64,000 bases of DNA, taken from Loxodes magnus. Taxonomy: Eukaryota > Ciliophora > Karyorelictea > Loxodida > Loxodidae. The position numbers and the translations under genes are program-made. The stretch spans positions 912,501 through 976,500 of the forward strand of contig CAMPDV010000063.1 of NCBI GenBank assembly GCA_946699065.1, given 5' to 3'. Positions 1-9,054 of this stretch are shown here, piece after piece (position 1 is the stretch's first letter; each line of letters begins with the position of its first letter). Below the pieces are notes generated by a model. That model was given only the letters and a program-made list of their open reading frames with translations. It was not told the origin of the DNA and made no database searches.

Positions 1-78
1 ATACAATGCCTTTGCAACATCAACTTCTAAAGCCGTTGGTTCCTCCTTCTTGAGAATCTTGGACCTGGCGTTGTACAT
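1..78 (-). CDS. RPS7: Ribosomal protein eS7, N-terminus only
   Basis: The first 26 codons begin MYNARSKILKKEEP, which fits the opening of the small-subunit ribosomal protein eS7 (family start M-(F/Y)-x-A-R-S-K-I). The gene runs off the left edge, so only the start is seen. This stretch is richer in G+C than the AT-rich flank upstream of the ATG, as expected for a conserved, highly expressed gene. It is divergent from the Q/N-rich gene at 366, with about 290 bp between the two starts. No TAA, TAG or TGA codon occurs in this fragment. The call rests on a short N-terminus, so another protein with the same start cannot be fully excluded. Confidence 0.75.
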   Translation of the reverse strand, partial: MYNARSKILKKEEPTALEVDVAKALY

Positions 79-365
79 ATTTAATTTAATTAAATTCCTT
101 TCAATTAAAAACTCTAAATCCTCATATTAGCCTTTAACAAAACATCCTTCATTTACTTCATATCACTTCACACTCTACACATACTTCCCTTTTTCTCTTA
201 CTAGTATACACCACATATATCACATGAACATACCAATTTACTTACAGTATACCATAAAGCTTACAACATAAATAGAGAATGCTAATATAACATCAGTTTT
301 AATAATAAATTCTATTGTAATGTATTTAGATACTTGAATTTTAAGCCTTTTTTAGTTGAAATTTT

Positions 366-1037
366 ATGGAGAGCGAAGTTAGATAGACTGCGATATAACT
401 GATTACTTGTCTCAATAACAAGAACGAAAGTAAAAGCTTAAGAGCTTTGAAATAGTTGATCGAGCTGAGACCTACGTTAGAGTTTAGGATTAATAATAAG
501 AGTTATAATTAGCTCAATAATGCCCAGAATGTCTTTGAAGGTGTAAACTAGTTTTAGGTTAATTTTTCTAAATAAGAGGTTAAAGGAGACTAACTTTTAT
601 AAAACCGGTGGGATAGTATTCCAGCATATAATCAGTAATAGCCCATATAGTAATGAAGCTAAGCAGGATAGTAATAAAAGAAGTAGATAGATTAATAGTT
701 TCCTGCCTTATATCCTTAAGCTACTAACAGTGTCCAATAAAATTTAGGTAGAAAAGAATAACCAAACCTAATGAATTAAAATCAGAATCCTTAAGTATAA
801 AATTAAATGAATCAATATAAAACATATCAACCAAATGTAGCAATAAGCTAGAATTAAAATTAGCTCTTTTAAAATAATAATTAAAAGGAATAGTAGAGAA
901 AAGAGTTGTTTTAGTATCCTTAGCCAATGCAAGCAATAAATGCTTAAGTCCCTTAATCTACTATCCAGTATAAACCCAATTAAAGTAACAACCAAGAATA
1001 TCAAATGAACTAGTGGTGGAGTTAGAATAAATGGTGA
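366..1037 (+). CDS. Q/N-rich low-complexity protein
   Basis: Read with TAA/TAG as Gln, the frame from ATG 366 to TGA 1035-1037 gives about 223 residues. Roughly the first 85 are mixed and look folded (VRQTAIQLITCLNNKNE, then LRALKQLIELRPTLEF). The rest is dominated by Q and N with scattered P and Y, ending NQWWSQNKW. One internal TGA is read as Trp in PIQQWSQAG. The composition resembles prion-like or RNA-granule proteins, but I recognise no catalytic domain. Under the standard code the gene is invisible because most glutamines are TAA or TAG. The TGA after NKW is taken as stop because coding-like composition ends there. Function unknown. Confidence 0.65.
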
Positions 1038-1436
1038 AGAAGTTTATCTATATGTATGGATTTTTCTTTTAAAGTATTATTACTTAAACCTGCTTTTAAC
1101 ATATTAAGTTTATATATTGGCTTGCAACCCTGCTATTAATTTAGCTTTAAATAAGTTTAATACTTGAGAAAGACCAAAGAATATCTACTTTAATGATACC
1201 AAATGAAGATAAAAAAATGATTATTGTTTTGAGCTTTTTTTGTAGAGATAATTATAATACATTCTAACCTCTTTCAATTATAGCTTAGAAGCAGTGTATA
1301 TAATTTATTAATCAATGTGCATATCATTTGATTATCCATAAGCAATATCTTCTGATTATAAAGACTTTTCTTTAAGATTATTATCAAAAATTGTTTATTA
1401 ATTATTCTCAAAATCTTTAGAAAGACAATCTGTTTA
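1038..1436. other. Convergent intergenic stretch
   Basis: AT-rich spacer between the Q/N-rich gene on the plus strand and the CX9C gene on the minus strand. A 71-codon minus-strand frame ending in TGA at 1274 overlaps the 3' end of the CX9C gene in another frame and has no recognisable domain. I see no RNA gene or repeat. Confidence 0.5.
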
Positions 1437-1889
1437 TCATTCATCACGGAATCCAAGTGAATGTTTGAAAATACCCCAGAAATTTGCATCAGGCTTTAGC
1501 TATTCAAGATGTTCACCTTATGCATTGTACAAAACTTTCCACCACCATTCTTTGTTTCTGGTCATATCTCTTCTACGCTTATCCATCTCCACCTCACATT
1601 CATCTTACATACATTTTTTCATAATTAAAAACTCTTTTTAGCATTTAGAAGTTTCTTTTCTTGGATTAATCTAAGAGCATTTTACAAATAAATCAGCGAA
1701 TTCTTTACATTTAATTCTGGAAGCTTTCATAGCCTCCTAATGAAGCTCAGTTTCTCTCACTCTCCTCAAAGTGTTTATCTTTATATTCTCAGAATTTCTT
1801 GGCCTGCGAGTCTTGACTTCATACTTATTAGCCTCGGGTTTCATATCAGGACAATATTAATACATTCTCCTTTATTCAAGTTCTGACAT
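1437..1889 (-). CDS. Twin CX9C (CHCH, Cmc1-like) mitochondrial protein
   Basis: The frame from ATG 1887-1889 to TGA 1437-1439 encodes 150 residues. It contains two exact CX9C motifs: C61-x9-C71 (CKEFADLFVKC) and C83-x9-C93 (CQKEFLIMKKC). This is the twin-CX9C coiled-coil-helix signature of small proteins imported into the mitochondrial intermembrane space by the Mia40 disulfide relay. The spacing and the following WWWKVLYN segment recall the Cmc1/COX-assembly group, though I would not name the exact member. No signal peptide is seen, as usual for the family. Flanking genes are unrelated. The start is the only ATG giving a compact N-terminus (MSELEQRRM). Confidence in the fold is good, in the subfamily moderate. 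Confidence 0.8.
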
Positions 1890-2474
1890 CTACTTTAAAA
1901 ATTCATAATTTAAGTCAGCTTCCCACATTTAGAATTAAATATATAATGCATATGTAAAGAGACATTAAATAAGGGTTTATAAACCTAGAATATACACAAA
2001 GAAAGGTTATCATAATATACGTTCAACTTTAAGTATGATATCGAAATTTATAAGCTTATCCATTCAAATATTAGCATGAATAGAAAATTGCAAATGATGC
2101 AAGAAAGAAATTTTAGTTAGCATGAAGTTAAGTAACTAGGAGCTATGATTTGACTATATTACAGTATCTACTTCTTTTTCCTTATTACGCTAACTAATTA
2201 TAAACGCATGATCTCTATTACTTTTCTAGCTACTAGCTTATTTTATTCACTTATAAGCATAACTTTTAATATTATCGAGTCATTTTGATTTAATCCGAAT
2301 GATATGGTAGCATTTTAATGCTTAAGAAAGATATGGTATGACATAGTATATCATAAGAAGAATGCGAAAAGACAGAAATAGAGGATTAAAAGATAAGGAT
2401 TTTTACAATTATAACTATGTCATTCTGGCTTGAACTTTGATACTAAAGGTATATTTTCACCTTGATCTACGTCT
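1890..2474. other. Intergenic, no feature recognised
   Basis: AT-rich sequence between two minus-strand genes. I found no convincing reading frame, RNA gene or repeat. It may hold the upstream region of the CX9C gene and the 3' end of the membrane-protein gene. Confidence 0.45.
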
Positions 2475-3183
2475 TCATCTAATATTTGTGTAGATTTCTT
2501 CTACTTTGTACCACTTATAATTTCGGTTTTTCCACATATGCTGGAAAATACTGCATAAAGCATTACCTGAAAACTCTTGTTCGTTTTCTGAACTTGCCAC
2601 TCTATTTTTTCTATACTTGTAACCTAGAGGAATAGACGTGCCTATAAATAAAGCAGTGCACATGAAAAATGCGACTCATGAAGTGAATTTTAAATCGCTG
2701 CTCTTGCTTTTGAACCTCTTCACAAAATATTTATATTCAAACTAAACTCCAAGCGCTATCAATAGGAGAAGAATGGTACTGATCAGCAGTGTTATGACAA
2801 CAAGAATCAAGCAGGGGTTTAGTTCTTACTTCTTTTTACTTGGCTTTATTCTTTTTTGCATTTATAAGCAGAAATAAAATACTTAATTGTCTATATTCAA
2901 CCTCCTTATTTAAAACTTTAAGCAGTAGTAAAGTATAATAACTTAATGAAGAAACATCTTTGTAGTATTCAGGGATTGTTTGATAAATATAGTCTCCGAA
3001 TGAAAATAGTTGGACTATAAGCTATTATAGATCATTTGAGTAGTCAGTAAAATTACCTTTTATAAGTAGCACTAAACTTTTATAAGGTATATAATTAAAG
3101 AATTATGTTTTCAATTCTTCTATATTAGTAGGATATTACAAACTACTTTACTCTTAATGATTATTAATGTGATATATATCCAT
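2475..3183 (-). CDS. Two-helix membrane protein, one frame break or intron
   Basis: ATG at 3181-3183 opens a frame (MDIYHINNHQEQ...) that stays coding-like for about 110 residues to FLLINAKK. The following part continues in the next frame. It carries one strong membrane helix (LILVVITLLISTILLLLIAL), a basic linker, a second helix (WVAFFMCTALFIGTSI) and a hydrophilic tail ending EEIYTNIR before TGA 2475-2477. Total length is one base over a multiple of three, and the switch lies near a run of six A on the minus strand around 2850. I found no GT-AG intron of suitable length there, so a 1-nt indel (biological or sequencing) or an unrecognised intron is likely. The protein is not recognised. Topology suggests a two-pass protein with a soluble N-terminal domain. 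Confidence 0.55.
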
Positions 3184-3355
3184 ATCACTTATTAAAGAAA
3201 GAAAATGCTTTATTTAACCATTCAAAACTACTATTTTTATAAAGATGTAATAAATATTTGATTGCCAAAATAATTTGATATTTACAATCCATTTCATAAT
3301 ATCATGCTTATATGAATTTATCTAGATTAAGTGAATTAGTAAGTTAATACTTTAA

Positions 3356-4510
3356 TCAGAGTTACTTTGATAATGTTAGGACATGATAATAAGAGCTAAT
3401 TACATCTACAACATTTCCAGGTAGATTTTCAATTAATCTTGGTTTTTTTTCTTTGAATAAGTATTTGTGCTAAGCTGCTTCTGGATGCCCCATTCTTCCA
3501 TCAGATCCACATCCCCAAGAATAAAGTTTGTTATCAATTGAAATTCCCATTGTATGTATACCGCCACATTCTACTTTTAATCACTTTGAGTCAGGAATTT
3601 TTGTAGGAATTAACTTGTCATTTTTCTTGCTGTGTGGATCATATTTGCTATTTAACCCTAATTTCCATTTATAATCACTTCCCCAGATTCACAAATCGTT
3701 TTCACTAGAAATAGCACCTGTATGACCATACTTTTCTCCCTTACTGCAAGAAATTTAAGTACATCTAATTTAATTTTCCTTAAGAGATTGAATCAAAGTT
3801 GGTTTCTTTCTCTTATTCAAATCATTATGACCTAACTGACCCCAATCGTTATTTCCCCAAGTATATATGTCTCCTTCTACAGTTATAAATCCACAATGTA
3901 AAACACCAGTATCTACATACTTTACTTAAGGAACACCTTCTAATTTTTAAAACGTAATCTAATCGTTTGAATTACCATGCCCATTAAATTCACGATGTCC
4001 ACATGTATAAACTTCATTTTCAGTACTTATAATTTAGGAGACATGTCCACCAGCTCCAATTTTTATAAACTTTTACTCTAAAGGAACTTTAGTAAACTAA
4101 TTTCTATTATTAGTATCACCTAAACCTAATTAGCCATGCTTATTATACCCCGTTGCATATACATCGCCTACAGAACTTAAAATAAGAGTAAATCACTAAG
4201 CACATGATATTTCGACTATTTATATTCCTGATAAGTAATTTATTTTAGTTGGAACATAGGTTTAATCTTATTTTCCTGCTAGAACAACTCCCATCCTTCC
4301 ATAACTTGTTTTTCCTCATCCATATACATCTCCATTTTCAGTAACACACATTGAGAATGTATAACCAGCTCCTACTTTTAATACATTAGAGGATACATTC
4401 TACACTTTATTAGGTAGAAATTATTTTTTAACAGTTTCAGGAATTCCTATTTCGCCTCCTGAGTTTAATCCAAAGGCATAAATACTTTATTTAGTAGCAG
4501 GTTCAACCAT
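3356..4510 (-). CDS. RCC1-repeat protein, intact copy A
   Basis: 384 codons from ATG 4508-4510 to TGA 3356-3358. Several RCC1 blades are visible: VYGWGKTSYGRMG, VYATGYNKHGQLGLGD, IYTWGNNDWGQLGHND, LQIWGSDYKWKLG and LYSWGCGSDGRMG. These predict a seven-bladed beta-propeller. Proteins built only of RCC1 repeats act as Ran exchange factors or as interaction platforms. The residues that would mark a true Ran GEF cannot be judged by eye. One Trp in the GWG motif is TGA. A second intact copy of exactly the same length lies at 32374-33528, and a copy cut after about 177 codons lies at 14939. Copies A and B differ by scattered substitutions but no length change, which argues that both are under selection. 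Confidence 0.85.
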
Positions 4511-4631
4511 TAAATAAATGAATTATATGCTTATTAAATTTAATACTATGTATTGTAATAATTAATGCTATTATCCTAAGTTAAACCATATATCTTATAC
4601 ACTTCAATTTTCATAGGATATATACTACATT

Positions 4632-4646
4632 ATTATCATCTACTTT
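4632..4646. repeat. Direct repeat, left side of inserted coiled-coil gene
   Basis: The 15-mer ATTATCATCTACTTT here recurs with one mismatch (ATTATAATCTACTTT) at 5457-5471, flanking the coiled-coil gene. The homologous spacer in the X block near 33650 has only one copy and no gene between. Confidence 0.6.
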
Positions 4647-4650
4647 AAAT

Positions 4651-5572
4651 ATGGCAGAAAGTCTCAAGAAAGGTTTTTTGCAGGCTCCATAGGTAAAGGA
4701 GCAAAAACCAGAGATTTCTAATTCTTCATCCATCACGTCTTCTTTAATAAAATAATAATCTTCTTAATCTTAATAACCTCCAATAGTTGAAAATTTAAGA
4801 CAATCTTAAATAAAATAAGAACTTAAATAAGCATAAACAGAATAAAACTAATAATAAAATATTTACTTTCTTCCTAAACCCAAACCAAGTAACTATAGGA
4901 AATAAGAGAATCCAAAAACGATGCAAAAACAGACGAATAAAGAATAATTACTAATTGAAAGTCTTTTGAAATATGTACATATTCTATAAGAAGAAGTAAA
5001 AATATTAAGATAAGAAAACAAAAAATTATTAATAAAAAGTTAAAATATTGAAGAAAGATTAGTATAATAAGAAATCGAAGTATAGCAACTTGGACAAAAA
5101 GAATAGAGCAGTTAATCTAAGAAATAAAAATGGAAGTAGAAGACGATAGGCAAAAAGAACCAAACAATATTAGAAAGATTCTCAAGAGATGTTACCTGGG
5201 CTAATCAAGATTCCATAGATTCAAGATTTGCAAGATATTCAAGGAAAAGATGAAGAGAAACAGCGAAGAAGTCTGAAGAGAATTAACAAGAATTACGTGA
5301 CGATAGAAAGAAGAATTTTCCATTCGAGTTCCAGAACTCCGAAAAAACTGGATGATCCGATCTTTTATTTAAGCATCCAGAAACGATCACTGAATGTCAG
5401 AGAAAATGAGATTGAAATACCTCAAAGCCACAGACACTTTAATTAAGTATATTTTTATTATAATCTACTTTGGTTTTTTAGACAAAGGTTTCAATAAATT
5501 TGTCTTGCTAAATTATAAGCTATAAAGTGGAAGACTATCAAAAAATCATTTTTTCAATTAATTAATTAATGA
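4651..5572 (+). CDS. Coiled-coil protein with a 28-nt intron
   Basis: Exons 4651-5190 and 5219-5572 join in phase to 297 codons. The intron 5191-5218 is 28 nt, starting GTTACCTGGG and ending ATTCCATAG. Its removal joins the frame ending LERFSRD to the frame starting IQDLQDIQGKDEEK. Residues 1-90 are Q/S/P-rich (SSSITSSLIKQQSSQSQQPP). About residues 95-175 form a coiled coil (LLKYVHILQEEVKILRQENKKLL). The remainder is basic. The last 35 or so residues, after RHFNQ, look like translated spacer: the only TGA comes late, so the true end is uncertain. The gene interrupts a spacer that is gene-free in the X block and is flanked by a 15-bp direct repeat. It therefore looks inserted, or lost from the other copy by recombination. 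Function unknown. Confidence 0.55.
5457..5471. repeat. Direct repeat, right side of inserted coiled-coil gene
   Basis: Second copy of the 15-bp repeat described at 4632. It lies inside the 3' end of the predicted frame, which is one reason to doubt the last codons of that gene. Confidence 0.6.
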
Positions 5573-6076
5573 TGAAATAGAATAGTTAGTATAATGACTT
5601 ATGTATATCATTCAATAGGCACTACTTAAAAATAGATAGCGATAATAATACTAAATAATTATATCATTTAAAATTGTTATTCTTGCCAACCTTTTAGTAT
5701 AAAAACTAGATGTCAAATATTAATCTGAAGGATCATTTATCTACTATATCTACATATATATCAATCTTCTATCAAATATATTAAGGCGATTATTATATCC
5801 ACATTTTTTCATATCAAACATGCTGATGTTAGTGTCTGGTACTCAGAAAGCTAAAATTGCTATTGAGATAATAAAATTAGTTAATATTAATAAAGTCATT
5901 TTTTAATTGCATCTTAAAAGATAGAAAGAAGCTTTGAATATTGATAAAGAATGGAGAGATTAAAGATTAGCATTAGACTATGTTAAACATTTAAATTTCA
6001 TAGTATAACAAAGGGCTAAAAAGGTTTAAAGGCATATGGAAAATAACTCAAATTAATTTATAAGTTCGTTTAAATT
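5573..6076. other. Spacer shared in diverged form with block X
   Basis: This stretch is homologous but clearly diverged from 33690-34160 and its inverted copy at 14303-14760 (for example the ATG-containing start MTYVYHSIGTT here against MAYEYPSVGST there). A short gene is possible but frames are not conserved, so I make no CDS call. Confidence 0.35.
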
Positions 6077-7724
6077 TCATTAAGTGAGCACTAAATTATA
6101 GATTGCGACATAAATCAAGAAAGAAATATAGATCAGAATAAAAATCGAAGCGTGAAACTTTCTTTTGAATTTGCCTCTTGCCACAATAACAATAAGTAAG
6201 GAAAGAATTAGCACTAACTTTAAAGCTAGCAAGTTCAAAACTAAGTCTCTTGACATTTTGTATTCTATAGCCATTTCATTTTATAGGCAGACTATAATAA
6301 CTCCTATTCCAAATCCTCAGAATAAATTTACGAGTGATCCTACATAACTTGCAGATATTGCCATAATAATCGATTTTTTCGCCACTGAGCAGTTAATAAC
6401 GATGTCTATATAAAAATTTACCATTAAGTTCGTTTCCCCAGCTTAAAATTGTAATTCCAATTATATCACTTGACACTCCAATTTCTGTACCTATTAATTA
6501 AAGAGAATCCAGGATAATTGGAACGCCTAAGTTAAGTCACTAAACAGCACTAAAAAAGGACATGATCTGAAATATGTAGTTAAACTTAGGAAGTCTATAA
6601 GGATTAGTGTAAATACATATTAGAAGTGAAAAAGAAAACATTGGTATAATAGCTGAATAAACTACTATCTGTGTTATTTAAATCTATTGAGAAAAAATAA
6701 AAAAAAGGCAAAAAATAGGAGGACTTAGAATGCATTTCAGTTAGATTCAGTTTTCTTCATCAAAATAAGGAATTGTAAGTCATATAATAAAATAGAAAGG
6801 AGCTAGAAATAGCTCTAGAAACTTCTGATATAATTTTTTTACCTTGAAACTTTATTAATATTATCTACACATTCTCTTTAATATATCTGTATTCTTGTGA
6901 ATAATATCTAATACATATGCCGTTTTCTAGAGTTAAATATGCTATGCTTACTCAATTTTATTTTTATACTTTTCAGCTTAGACATCTGAGCTATCCGTTG
7001 AAAATTTACGTTATTGTTTTTGATTATTTGTATTTTAGCTTTATTAGCTTAAAGGTTCTGTATCTTATAGAAATTTATCTTCTGAATCGCTTCTCGTATA
7101 TTTTTTGTCCTCACTATTTTCTTTTTCTTAGTATCAAACTACACCGAAAAACACAAAGTAAAGGAAGATTATTCCTATTCCCATTATTATGTGAATCTTT
7201 CCTGTCAAATATACACTTGTTATAAAAAACGTCCCCACCAATAAAAATCCTACATTCCTAACGAAGGTTGCTACTGACACAACTGCTTACTTCTTATATG
7301 ATAACAAACATGCACCAATAAGAAACGAACACATTAGAATACTTCCTCCTAGTATTCCTCCAAGAGCTAAACTATACTGTTTATTCTTAATTCCTATAGC
7401 AAATGTTGGAACTGTATTCGCTTCATTTCCTAGAGCTAGTATTGTTGAGCCTGCTAAACTTTCTGAAAACTAAAGTTTCTCTGAAAGTTTTTAAACAGCA
7501 GGAGTAATAAAGGTATCAGCAGTTCATCCCACTAGATAAAAGATAAGAATAACGAGCATGAAAAGCATGACTATATAGATTTGATTAGCTTATAGTTAGC
7601 AGTAATACAACTCATATATATTTAAATGCTTATCATCTCCACATGCTAGCTTAGCAAACTCACATTGATTTTTCTAAAACTTAATTAACTCGCAGTCTAA
7701 TTATTAGAGGCTTGCTGTTTACAT
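6077..7724 (-). CDS. Cation/Ca2+ exchanger (Na_Ca_ex family), intact copy
   Basis: With one 16-nt intron (6406-6421, GTAAATTTTTATATAG on the minus strand) the gene is exactly 544 codons including TGA 6077-6079. The alpha-1 repeat is at about residues 75-110 (AGSTILALGNEANTVPTF). The alpha-2 repeat is at about 425-470. Splicing turns ...LSWGNELN into LSWGNELNDIVIN, the expected family core with its Asp. Membrane helices surround both repeats, with a hydrophilic Q/S/D-rich loop between them. Such proteins exchange Ca2+ for monovalent cations across the plasma or organelle membrane; the NCKX/CCX branch fits best. Residues encoded by 6993-7724 are the same in two other copies (13145 and 35321), which lack the middle of the gene. 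This is the only complete copy in the window. Confidence 0.88.
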
Positions 7725-7895
7725 TTTGACTATTTAAAATAATTTCGTTATATTTATAAGATTAGATAGCTAATACAATGTATAGCACTAAGATATTAGT
7801 TCATTATTATAGAGTCAAACTAATTTGCTAATTAAGAGAGTAAAGATTATCTTATATGATGCTAATGTATCTATTTGGCTAAACTTAGTTTAGTC
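6993..7895. repeat. 903-bp tract shared by three exchanger copies
   Basis: This tract matches 34590-35492 in direct orientation with equal length and no difference in the rows I compared. It also matches the inverted copy near 12975-13876. Sequence outside both ends is sharply different. It covers the first half of the exchanger gene and its upstream spacer. The abrupt borders suggest gene conversion or a very recent duplication. Confidence 0.8.
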
Positions 7896-8280
7896 TACTT
7901 GAGAGGGTATAATTTAAAACCATAATTAATATCTGAAAGATACTTAAGAGATTATAAGTAAACTAATAGATATTAGTAAATGCATAAAATAAAGAAAAAA
8001 GCTTAAAATCAAATTTTTTAGATAATTAAAATGCCTAAAGTTTAGTACAATTATATAAAAAATAATTCAAAATATACTTAAATTATCGTAATTATTCTAG
8101 CTCAACCATTTAAATTTAAAGCCCTTGCTTATCACAAAATCATTCTACATATTGTATAAATCTTTCCTCTAGTATCATAGAAGTAATGTTGCTTTCAAAA
8201 TGTGGAGAAAAAATGGGTTTTAGCTGAGATAAAAGCTTTACTTACTCTATTTTATTTAAACTTGAAAGATAAATCTACAT
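7801..8280 (-). CDS. Unknown 159-aa protein
   Basis: Frame from ATG 8278-8280 to TGA 7801-7803. The first 75 residues look protein-like (LNKIEQVKLLSQLKPIF, then MILEERFIQYVEWFCDKQG), with Trp from TGA in VEWF. The second half (after about residue 85) is rich in F, Y, I, L and N and may be spacer read as protein. Its last 30 codons lie in the tract shared with block X. It is upstream of, and co-oriented with, the exchanger gene. Function not recognised. The 3' end is uncertain: an unseen intron or an earlier stop is possible. Confidence 0.4.
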
Positions 8281-8526
8281 TAGCTTTATCTTTCTTTTAA
8301 TAATATAGAATGTAAAATATAAGATCATTGCACAAGCTGAATAAACAGAACTGAAGAAAAACAATCTGATGTAACTTATAATATTAATGCTCGATATTAT
8401 AAATCTTAATCTATATTAATACAAAAAGAAAGTGAAATAGTACCTTAGATAGTGCTAGCAGAAGAACTAATATAAGCATATTGAATTAGTTTTTACTTAT
8501 GGTTTTACTATATAGTAGTTCACCTT

Positions 8527-9054
8527 ATGCTGAAAATTTGGAAAGAAGAACTAAGTACTGGAAACAATAGCATGGAAGTACTAGCTTGAAATTTCTTACC
8601 TAAGACTCTTGAAGAAAAATTCTACCTCTTGCTTGTTTGCGCTTTAAATTCTGACAGAAATATTTATGCAATAGAAGTAATGGCAGGAAAGAGTTAATTT
8701 CAAGATCCTAATATTCTATTTAAGCCGATTTTCAATATTCAAGTACTTGCTTGAATAATTTGAAATTATAAGGCAATAGAAGTTTCTACAGTACAAAAAT
8801 GGAATTTTTTGTAAATCCTATAAGCTTTCTAGATATTTGTCAGAAAGAGCTAAAGTTTTTGAAAAATTATTCCAAGTATGATAAGTAGATTTATTATTGG
8901 AAATTTGAGCGCAAGCAGAATAAAAGGCATTTTATATATCAAGAAAACAGTTGCTAAAAAATAAATACTTGGAGCACTATAATCTATTATTATTAATGGA
9001 GTTACTATATACATAAATGGATGTAAAAGGATTTAAAAGTGTAAAGAGTAATGA
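8527..9054 (+). CDS. Unknown 175-aa protein
   Basis: ATG 8527 to TGA 9052-9054. The sequence MLKIWKEELSTGNNSMEVLAW continues with mixed, protein-like composition (LEEKFYLLLVCALNSDRN, IEVMAGKSQFQDPNILFKP), then a hydrophobic and basic C-terminal half (SRFIIGNLSASRIKGIL). Several Trp are TGA. It is divergent from the gene at 7801-8280 with about 250 bp between starts. The last 12 codons fall inside the T repeat that begins at about 9018, so this gene's 3' end was either cut or captured by that duplication. No domain recognised. Confidence 0.45.

Noticed and set aside
5228-5446. 72-codon standard-code ORF
   Set aside because: It is exon 2 of the coiled-coil gene, reached through the 28-nt intron.
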